Shown one piece after another: positions 1-5,641 of a stretch of DNA of 8,372 nucleotides (its first letter is position 1; each line of letters opens with the position of its first letter). A model generated the notes under the pieces. The model saw only the letters and a list, made by a program, of their open reading frames with translations, ran no database searches and was not told where the DNA came from. Made by a program: the position numbers and the translations under genes. This DNA is from Vulcanimicrobiota bacterium (lineage in GTDB: Bacteria > Vulcanimicrobiota > Vulcanimicrobiia > Vulcanimicrobiales > Vulcanimicrobiaceae): contig JASHTE010000053.1 in NCBI GenBank assembly GCA_030040695.1, positions 1 to 8,372 of the forward strand, given 5' to 3'.

Positions 1-954
1 CCCGTCGCCGATCGTGCTGTCGAGAATGACGCTCTCTCGAATCTCCGTTCGATTGCCGACGCTCGCATTTGAAAGCCGCGTGTTGGGACCGATCGTGCAG
101 CCCTCGCCGATCGTCGAGAGCCTGCCGATCGAGGTATTCTGGTAGATCACCGTGTCGCGCCCGATTTCAAGCTCCGGTTCGAGATACGTTGTAGCGAAGT
201 CTATGATCGTGACGCCGTCGCGCATGTGCTGTTGGCAAAGGCGAGCGTTCATATGCATGCGCGCCATCGCAAGCTCGGAGCGATCGTTGACGCCGGCAAG
301 ATCTCCTACGTCGCGAACCAGGAGCGGACGCACACCTTCGCCTGCCTTTGCAAGCAACTCCACGGCATCGGTGAGGTAGAACTCTCCCTGTGCGTTCTCG
401 CTTCGCAGCCGTGTCACGACTTCGCGTGCCCTTACTTCGTCGAAGGCGTAGATGCCGGCGTTGGTCTCCGCGATCTCGAGCTGCTTGCTCGTCGCGTCGC
501 GCACCTCGACGATCCGCTCAACCTCTTCGCCGCGCCGCACGACGCGGCCGAAGTTGGAACGGTGTCCCATGTGCGCCGTCACGAGCGCCATCGCACCGGA
601 ACCACGCGCCTCCAGCACTTTCGTGAAAATCTCAGGCGTCACGAGCGGCATGTCGCCGTTCGCGACGAGCACGGCTGCGCCGTTCTTCGGTTCCATCGCC
701 TCGAGCGCGATGCGCAGGGCGTGACCGGTGCCGAGCTGCTCCCGTTGCACGACCGGAGTCGCGTCGAAAGAGGCTTTGAACTGCTCGTGCATCTCCGGCG
801 AGATCACAACCGCGATCTCGTCGACGCGCGCCTCGCGCAGCGCCCGCAGCACCCACCAGAGCATCGAGCGCCCGCAAAGCTCGTGAAAGACCTTGGGCTG
901 CGCGCTCTTCATACGCGTGCCTTTTCCTGCCGCGAGGACGACCGCGCGTACCAT
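1..954 (-). CDS. glmU: GlmU, bifunctional UDP-GlcNAc pyrophosphorylase / GlcN-1-P acetyltransferase (3' end outside window)
   Basis: This cytoplasmic enzyme acetylates glucosamine-1-phosphate and then uridylylates it to UDP-GlcNAc, the precursor of peptidoglycan. I translated 318 codons from an ATG at 954; the frame stays open to the window edge, so the C-terminal part is missing. The N-terminal uridyltransferase domain (about 1-225) has the nucleotide loop LAAGKGTRMKS (7-17), Lys21 in QPKVFH, QLGTGHA (73-79), the metal-binding Asp101 in NGDMPL, NFGRV (134-138), ETNAGIYA (163-170), EFYLTD (191-196) and GVNDRSELA (221-229). A linker helix follows. From about 248 the hexapeptide-like repeats of the left-handed beta-helix begin (IGRLSTIGEGCTIGP, 276-290). 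The acetyltransferase catalytic residues lie beyond the edge. The ATG overlaps the gltX stop by one base (TGATG), which suggests translational coupling. No strong ribosome binding site is visible. Identification is firm from the motif order. Confidence 0.96.
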   Translation of the reverse strand, partial: MVRAVVLAAGKGTRMKSAQPKVFHELCGRSMLWWVLRALREARVDEIAVVISPEMHEQFKASFDATPVVQREQLGTGHALRIALEAMEPKNGAAVLVANGDMPLVTPEIFTKVLEARGSGAMALVTAHMGHRSNFGRVVRRGEEVERIVEVRDATSKQLEIAETNAGIYAFDEVRAREVVTRLRSENAQGEFYLTDAVELLAKAGEGVRPLLVRDVGDLAGVNDRSELAMARMHMNARLCQQHMRDGVTIIDFATTYLEPELEIGRDTVIYQNTSIGRLSTIGEGCTIGPNTRLSNASVGNRTEIRESVILDSTIGDG

Positions 955-2435
955 CAATGGAGCTTTTCCACGGCAAGCTCGAAGCGACGCAGCGACTCTT
1001 CTTTGCCCAAAATCTCCATACCGTCGAAGAGCGGCAGCGACGTCGGCTTGCCGGTCACCGCAACGTAGAAGAAGCGCACGACGTCTTTCAACTTGAACCC
1101 CGCATCGCCGGCGGACTTCTTCAAAGCCTCGCCGATTGCCGCTTGATTCCATGAATCTCCAACGAGCGGTATCAAGTTCTCGATCGCGGACTCGAGCGCG
1201 CCGCGAACGTCTTCCTCCGGCAGGTTTTGCAGCGCCATGTCTTGCCGCGCCAGGTCGGGGGGCTCGGCGAGAAACTCGACGAGCGGCGCGAAATCGGAGA
1301 GCAGCTCGATGCGCTCCATCGCGACGCGAGCGACGTGTTCTCGCTTTTCAGGTGCGATCGCACGCGGCCACTCGTAGCCCCACTCGTGCAGCAACTGTAG
1401 GAACTGTGCAGGTGTTTGCCGCCGGATCCACTGCCCGCAGAGCCAGCGCAACTTCGGGATGTCGAAGACCGGTCCGCCGACGGAGATATGCGTGAGCTCG
1501 AACTGCTCGCCAAAGTGCTCGAGCAAGAGCGCCGTACGCTCCCGCGTCGAGCTTCCCCGCCCAATCAAACCCTGATCGTCGTTGCGCGCGTCGATCAGCG
1601 TGCCGAGAAAATGCAGCAACGCCTCCGCCGGATAGCCCTGCTTGCGATAATAGAGAATGCTCGTCGGATTCTTTCGCTTGCTGAGTTTGCTCCTATCCGG
1701 ATTACGGAGCAGCGGAAGATGGCAGAACGCCGGCGGCGTCCAGCCGAAGGAGCGATAGAGCAGCAGGTGCTTGGGCGTCGAGCTGATCCACTCTTCGCCG
1801 CGGATGACGTGCGTGATCTCCATCGCGTGATCGTCGACGACGTTGGCGAGGTGATAGGTCGGGAAGCCGTCCGATTTCATGAGCACCTGCATGTCGACCG
1901 TCTTCCATTCGATCTCGATCCGGCCTCGCAGCAGATCGTCGAAGATACACGAACCTTCCGAGGGAACTTTCAAGCGAACGACCGACGGGATTCCCGCCGC
2001 TTCTTTCTCGGCGATCTCGCGCGGCGTCAAGTGCAGGCAGTGCCCGTCGTAATGCGGCGGCTGATGCGCGGCGCGTTGCGCGACGCGCATCTCCTCCAAA
2101 CGTTCCGGCGTGCAGAAGCACTTGAATGCGTGGCCTTCGGCGAGTAACTGCGCGGCGTGCTCGCGATAGCTCGCGCTTCGCTCGCTCTGGCGGTACGGCC
2201 CGTGCGGTCCGCCGATATCCGGGCCTTCGTCCCATGCGAGGCCGAGCCAGTGCAGCGACTCGAGAATTGCCTCCTCCGACTCGCGCGTGCTGCGCGCCCG
2301 GTCGGTATCCTCGACGCGCAAGACGAAGCACCCACCCTGCTTCTTCGCAAAGCACGAGTTGACGAGCGCCACGTACGCAGTGCCGACGTGCGGGTCGCCT
2401 GTCGGCGAAGGCGCGACGCGCGTCCTAACAGTCAA
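954..2435 (-). CDS. gltX: Glutamyl-tRNA synthetase
   Basis: This class I aminoacyl-tRNA synthetase charges tRNA-Glu with glutamate using ATP in the cytoplasm. The protein has 493 residues, a normal length for bacterial GluRS. The Rossmann-fold signatures are all present: [14 protein letters not shown] (8-21, the HIGH motif as HVGT), WDEGP and GPYRQSER (79-86), the family block [17 protein letters not shown] (187-203), IRGEEW (211-216), and the KMSKS loop as KLSKR (250-254). Cys106-x-Cys108, Tyr129 and Cys133 resemble the zinc-site region of the E. coli enzyme. The helical anticodon-binding part fills the C-terminal third. The start is TTG: its first base pairs immediately precede the core motif, no in-frame ATG or GTG lies just upstream, and TTG overlaps the TGA of the preceding mutase subunit gene (TTGA). 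The sequence alone does not show whether the enzyme also charges tRNA-Gln. Confidence 0.96.
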   Translation of the reverse strand: MTVRTRVAPSPTGDPHVGTAYVALVNSCFAKKQGGCFVLRVEDTDRARSTRESEEAILESLHWLGLAWDEGPDIGGPHGPYRQSERSASYREHAAQLLAEGHAFKCFCTPERLEEMRVAQRAAHQPPHYDGHCLHLTPREIAEKEAAGIPSVVRLKVPSEGSCIFDDLLRGRIEIEWKTVDMQVLMKSDGFPTYHLANVVDDHAMEITHVIRGEEWISSTPKHLLLYRSFGWTPPAFCHLPLLRNPDRSKLSKRKNPTSILYYRKQGYPAEALLHFLGTLIDARNDDQGLIGRGSSTRERTALLLEHFGEQFELTHISVGGPVFDIPKLRWLCGQWIRRQTPAQFLQLLHEWGYEWPRAIAPEKREHVARVAMERIELLSDFAPLVEFLAEPPDLARQDMALQNLPEEDVRGALESAIENLIPLVGDSWNQAAIGEALKKSAGDAGFKLKDVVRFFYVAVTGKPTSLPLFDGMEILGKEESLRRFELAVEKLH

Positions 2436-2845
2436 TTTGAGAGGAGCGAGCGTTCTTTACCACACTCCGCTTTGACGAAGTCGACGATCTCCTGGAGCGG
2501 CGCGCCCGGTGTGAAGATCGCGCGCACGCCCATCTTCTTGAGTGCCACGGCATCGTCGGGCGGAATCGTTCCACCGCCGAAAAAGACGACGTCCTGCGCG
2601 CCCTGTGCCTTGAGCTGCTCGAGCACGAGCGGGAAGAGCGTCATGTGCGCGCCCGAGAGGATTGAGAGCCCGATACCGTCCGCATCTTCTTGAATCGCGG
2701 TCTGCACGATCTGCTCCGGTGTCTGGAAAAGCCCGGTGTAGATGACCTCCATTCCCGCGTCCCGCAGGGCGCGCGCGATCACCTTGGCGCCGCGATCGTG
2801 GCCGTCGAGGCCGGCCTTTGCGACGACGATGCGCAACGGACGCAT
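2432..2845 (-). CDS. B12-binding small subunit of a split acyl-CoA mutase (methylmalonyl-CoA mutase C-terminal domain family)
   Basis: This 137-residue protein is the stand-alone cobalamin-binding (flavodoxin-like) domain that pairs with the large catalytic subunit encoded just upstream. Visible motifs are the DxHxxG signature as LDGHDRG (13-19), whose His16 would be the lower axial cobalt ligand; the SxL element SIL (61-63) followed by SGAHM; and a GGG turn (90-92) followed by TIPPDD. Its length matches the small subunits of split mutases such as IcmB, HcmB or archaeal methylmalonyl-CoA mutase, so it is complete. The ATG lies one base after the stop of the small upstream ORF, and the TGA stop overlaps the gltX TTG. 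Because small subunits are shared in form across the family, they do not reveal substrate; that information is in the large subunit. Confidence 0.93.
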   Translation of the reverse strand: MRPLRIVVAKAGLDGHDRGAKVIARALRDAGMEVIYTGLFQTPEQIVQTAIQEDADGIGLSILSGAHMTLFPLVLEQLKAQGAQDVVFFGGGTIPPDDAVALKKMGVRAIFTPGAPLQEIVDFVKAECGKERSLLSN

Positions 2846-2846
2846 A

Positions 2847-2972
2847 CTACGAGGGTTTGTGCTCGTCCCGACGCTCTCTCAAGAGGCTCAAGCGCAGCGC
2901 CTCTTCGAGCTTGCGCTTCGCCTCCGCGAGCGTGCGGCGAAAGCGGTGCCGCTGAATCTCCGTCATCTGCAT
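2847..2972 (-). CDS. Small 41-residue charged helical ORF between the two mutase subunit genes, function unknown
   Basis: Reading the minus strand between the two mutase genes gives an ATG-to-TAG frame of 41 codons ([20 protein letters not shown] then [21 protein letters not shown]). It starts 3 nt after the TAG of the large subunit and ends 1 nt before the ATG of the small subunit, filling the gap exactly. By my count 35 of 41 codons end in G or C, like the neighbouring real genes. The protein is rich in Arg/Lys (12) and Glu/Asp (7), with Leu spaced through residues 15-31, so a single amphipathic helix is likely. There is no signal peptide or membrane segment. A purine-rich GGAACGGAG lies upstream at rather long spacing. 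I recognise no family. Its position suggests a partner of the mutase complex, but that is inference; a non-functional spacer ORF remains possible. Confidence 0.6.
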   Translation of the reverse strand: MQMTEIQRHRFRRTLAEAKRKLEEALRLSLLRERRDEHKPS

Positions 2973-2975
2973 ACG

Positions 2976-4616
2976 CTAGAATACACTCCGTTCCACATAC
3001 CGCCCGTACACGTCGACCATCGCTTCGACGATCTCACCCTCGGTGCAGTACGCGTTGACACAGGCGATGAGGTGCGGCATGAGGTTGTCGTGCGGGTCGC
3101 GGCAGGCACGCTGCAAACGCTCGAGCGTCGCGCGCACTGCGCCCGGGTCGCGGTGCTCGCGAACGTGGCGAACCGAATCTGCTTGCTCGCGCTCCGTCCC
3201 CTCGCTGATGCGCAGCAGCTCGATCTCCTCGGTCTCCTCCGGCCTCTCGAAGGCGTTGACGCCCACGATGATGCGGTCGCCTGTCTCGATCGAGCGCTGA
3301 TAGCGGTAGCTCGCCTCGGCAATCTCCTTTTGGAAGAAGCCGGCCTCGATCGCCGCAACTACGCCGCCGTATTCCTCGATCTGTTCGAAGTACGCTTCGG
3401 CCTCGCGCTCCATCTCGTCGGTAAGCGACTCGACGAAGTACGAGCCGCCGAGCGGATCGACGACGTTGGTCACGTTCGTCTCGTAGGCGAGCACCTGCTG
3501 TGTGCGCAGCGCGATCTCCACGGCCTTCTCGCTCGGCAGCGCGTGTACTTCGTCCATCGAGTTCGTGTGGAGCGACTGCGTTCCACCGAGCACCGCCGCA
3601 AGCGCTTCATAGGCGACGCGCACGATGTTGTTCTCCGGCTGCTGCGCGGTCGCGCTGCAGCCCGCGGTCTGCGTGTGAAAGCGCAGCTGCCACGAGCGCG
3701 GATCCTTTGCGCCGTAGCGCTCGCGCATGCGCCGCGCGTAGATTCTTCGCGCGGCGCGGAACTTCGCAATCTCCTCGAAGAAGTCGATGTGTGAGTTGAA
3801 AAAGAACGAAAGGCGGGGCGCAAAGGAGTCGATGTCCATCCCGGCCTCGATGCAGGCCTCGATGTACGCAAAGCCATCGGCAAGCGTGAAGGCAAGCTCC
3901 TGCGCAGCCGTCGATCCGGCCTCGCGGATGTGGTAACCGGAGATGGAGATCGTGTTCCAGCGCGGCATCTCTTGCGTGCAGAAGCGGATCATGTCGACGA
4001 TGATGCGCATGTGCGGCCGTGGCGGAAAGATCCACTCCTTCTGCGCGATATACTCTTTGAGGATGTCCGCCTGAATCGTGCCGCCGAGCACGCGCCGCGA
4101 GACGCCCTGCTTCTCCGCCGCAGCAACGTACTGCGCGAGCGCGATCGCCGCGGGCCCGTTGATCGTCATCGAGGTGGTGACCGCGCCCATGTCGATGCCC
4201 TCGAAGAGCCGCTCCATATCGGCGAGCGAATCGATTGCGACGCCGCAGCGCCCTACCTCGCCACGCGCTTCCGCCGCATCGGAATCGTAGCCCATGAGCG
4301 TCGGCATGTCGAAGGCGACGGAGAGCCCCATCTGGCCCTGCTGCAAGAGAAACTTGTAGCGTTCGTTCGTCTGTCGCGCGGTGCCGAAGCCGGCAAATTG
4401 ACGCATCGTCCAGAGGCGACCGCGGTAACCCAGCGGATGCAAGCCGCGCGTGTACGGATAGAAGCCCGGATATCCCAGGTCGCGGTCGTAGTCGAGTCGC
4501 CCAAGGTCCTCAGGTGTATAGAGCGCCTTGAGCGGGACGTCCGAGATCGTGCGGTCGAGCGCGCCCGAGCCGGGTCCCGTGCGCTGTTGGGGGGGGCGCT
4601 CGATCATCTTCGCCAC
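2976..4616 (-). CDS. Coenzyme B12-dependent acyl-CoA mutase, large catalytic subunit (methylmalonyl-CoA mutase family, isobutyryl-CoA mutase-like active site)
   Basis: This 546-residue subunit is the TIM-barrel, CoA-binding half of a radical carbon-skeleton mutase; the B12 domain is a separate gene two ORFs downstream. Family blocks are clear: [14 protein letters not shown] (67-80), [10 protein letters not shown] (97-106), MTINGP (150-155), [20 protein letters not shown] (178-197), [16 protein letters not shown] (224-239), [26 protein letters not shown] and [10 protein letters not shown]. His229 corresponds to the conserved His244 of the Propionibacterium enzyme. The positions that read the acyl group, Tyr89 and Arg207 there, are Phe74 and Gln192 here, with the same 118-residue spacing; Phe/Gln is the pair reported for isobutyryl-CoA mutase. 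Position 101 is Ala, not the Asp of 2-hydroxyisobutyryl-CoA mutase. So n-butyryl/isobutyryl-CoA, or a related monocarboxylic acyl-CoA, is a likelier substrate than methylmalonyl-CoA. The start is GTG with AGGG just upstream; an ATG three codons later is the alternative. The family is certain, the substrate inferred. Confidence 0.94.
   Translation of the reverse strand: MAKMIERPPQQRTGPGSGALDRTISDVPLKALYTPEDLGRLDYDRDLGYPGFYPYTRGLHPLGYRGRLWTMRQFAGFGTARQTNERYKFLLQQGQMGLSVAFDMPTLMGYDSDAAEARGEVGRCGVAIDSLADMERLFEGIDMGAVTTSMTINGPAAIALAQYVAAAEKQGVSRRVLGGTIQADILKEYIAQKEWIFPPRPHMRIIVDMIRFCTQEMPRWNTISISGYHIREAGSTAAQELAFTLADGFAYIEACIEAGMDIDSFAPRLSFFFNSHIDFFEEIAKFRAARRIYARRMRERYGAKDPRSWQLRFHTQTAGCSATAQQPENNIVRVAYEALAAVLGGTQSLHTNSMDEVHALPSEKAVEIALRTQQVLAYETNVTNVVDPLGGSYFVESLTDEMEREAEAYFEQIEEYGGVVAAIEAGFFQKEIAEASYRYQRSIETGDRIIVGVNAFERPEETEEIELLRISEGTEREQADSVRHVREHRDPGAVRATLERLQRACRDPHDNLMPHLIACVNAYCTEGEIVEAMVDVYGRYVERSVF
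4605..4616 (-). other. Start-site ambiguity of the mutase large subunit (GTG at 4616 or ATG at 4607)
   Basis: Two in-frame starts are possible. The GTG at 4616 has AGGG only a few bases upstream; the ATG at 4607 has the same AGGG about 12 nt upstream. The choice changes the protein by three residues and does not affect any domain. Confidence 0.5.
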
Positions 4617-4649
4617 AGCCCTGGAACGTTCACGGACCCCCGCCGGAGG

Positions 4650-5576
4650 TCATTCCTCGATTCCCAGCCCCTTCAGCGCGCGTGCCGCGGCGGCATAGGG
4701 ATCACCGTTCCCGATCGCCTCACCGCCGACGCTCCTCTCGACGAGCTCGCGAATACGCCCCGCTGCAATAGCGCGGACTTGGTGCAGGAAGCGATCGCGG
4801 CGGCGGCGCTCGATTTCCCCGCTCTCATTCAGATATGCCGCGTGGCGTTCGATTGCAGCCCAAAGCTCTCCGATCCCCTCGCCGGAAAGCGCTTGGGTTG
4901 TTGCGATCTCCGGAATCCAACCTCGATATTCCATGATTTGCAGCATCGAACGGATCTCGCGACGGAGCTGATTCGCCATTGGGTGGTCGGCCTTGTTGAC
5001 GACGAAGACATCGGCGATCTCCAAGATTCCCGCCTTCAACACTTGAACGGAGTCGCCGCTTCCCGGTTGGAGTGCAACGATCACCGTCTGCGCGAGCGAG
5101 GCGATCTCCACTTCGCTCTGTCCGGCACCGACCGTCTCGATGATGATGACGTCGAGACCGAATGCGTCCATGAGAAGCGCCGCATCCGCCGTCGCACCTG
5201 CAAGGCCCCCGAGGTGACCGCGGCTTGCCATCGAGCGAATGAAGACGCCCGGATCCGTAAAGTGCTCGGCGAGACGTATGCGATCGCCGAGCAGTGCACC
5301 GTTTGAGAACGGCGAGCTCGGATCGATGGAGATGACGCCGACACGTTTCCCGATGCCGCGCGCGGTGCGGACGAGCCCCGAGCAGAGCGTCGATTTCCCG
5401 ACGCCCGGCGGCCCGGTGATGCCGATCGTCGTCGCCTCGCCCGCACGATCGTAGAGCGCGGCGACGACTGCGGCGCCGCGGCCGGACTCGCACAGCGTGA
5501 TCGCACGCGCGAGCGCGCGTGGCGCGCCGGCACGAAACTCGTTCACGAGTGTATCGATCGCTTGCCGCTCGCTCAA
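4650..5576 (-). CDS. meaB: MeaB/ArgK-type G3E GTPase, chaperone of B12-dependent acyl-CoA mutase
   Basis: Proteins of this family bind the mutase, gate delivery of adenosylcobalamin and eject damaged cofactor, using GTP hydrolysis. The 308-residue sequence has an N-terminal helical part (1-48), a P-loop GPPGVGKS (55-62), the DPSSPF block (85-90) followed by GALLGDRIR, a switch region ETVGAGQSEVE (147-157), and the guanine-specificity motif NKAD (194-197). The C-terminal helical arm used for dimerisation runs from about 240. The length is at the short end for the family. I placed the start at TTG because no ATG, GTG or other TTG lies in frame for at least 80 nt upstream, and the protein from there begins where family members do; no good ribosome binding site is visible. 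It is the first gene of the minus-strand run and precedes the mutase large subunit by 33 nt, which fits its role as dedicated chaperone. Confidence 0.95.
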   Translation of the reverse strand: MSERQAIDTLVNEFRAGAPRALARAITLCESGRGAAVVAALYDRAGEATTIGITGPPGVGKSTLCSGLVRTARGIGKRVGVISIDPSSPFSNGALLGDRIRLAEHFTDPGVFIRSMASRGHLGGLAGATADAALLMDAFGLDVIIIETVGAGQSEVEIASLAQTVIVALQPGSGDSVQVLKAGILEIADVFVVNKADHPMANQLRREIRSMLQIMEYRGWIPEIATTQALSGEGIGELWAAIERHAAYLNESGEIERRRRDRFLHQVRAIAAGRIRELVERSVGGEAIGNGDPYAAAARALKGLGIEE

Positions 5577-5641
5577 AGCATCCGGGAACTTGCGGTCGCG
5601 GCGGCGGCGGACCTGCTCGCGACTGCGGCGAACGGCGCCGC
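5577..5641. other. Divergent intergenic region between meaB and the beta-lactamase/GH125 gene
   Basis: This 65-bp gap separates two divergent start codons and should hold, or lie near, the promoters of both. It is extremely GC-rich, with a GCGGCGGCGGCGG run. I find no convincing -35/-10 pair on either strand and no Shine-Dalgarno sequence next to either start. A short palindrome CGGCGCCG lies at 5633-5640, too small to call an operator. One or both promoters may lie inside the neighbouring coding sequence. Confidence 0.4.

Noticed and set aside
226..1068. Plus-strand frame of 280 codons opposite glmU
   Set aside because: The minus strand encodes an unambiguous GlmU without stops through 954-1. 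The plus-strand frame is a shadow.
2847..2972. Small ORF as a frameshifted N-terminal piece of the B12 subunit
   Set aside because: The B12 subunit already has full family length and begins just before the DxHxxG block. The small ORF has no resemblance to cobalamin-binding domains and its own clean start and stop.
2742..3794. Plus-strand frame of 350 codons opposite the mutase subunits
   Set aside because: No family motif. The minus strand carries the B12 signature and the mutase blocks in the same interval.
2976..4616. Mutase as a 2-hydroxyisobutyryl-CoA mutase
   Set aside because: That type has Ile and Asp at the positions that are Phe74 and Ala101 here. Only the Gln is shared.
4795..4812. 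GCGGCGGCGGCGCT repeat shared with 7978-7991
   Set aside because: Both copies encode Arg runs (minus strand) at the C-terminal parts of meaB and uppS. Coincidence from GC-rich Arg codons is enough.
3930..5306. Plus-strand frame of 458 codons opposite meaB and the mutase
   Set aside because: It spans the junction of two clearly identified minus-strand genes and has Arg/His/Asp-rich composition typical of a mirror frame.
5519..5641. Longer N-terminus for the beta-lactamase/GH125 fusion
   Set aside because: An ATG at 5519 would add 41 Arg/Gly-rich residues ahead of the signal peptide and overlap the start of meaB. The ATG at 5642 opens directly on a signal peptide.
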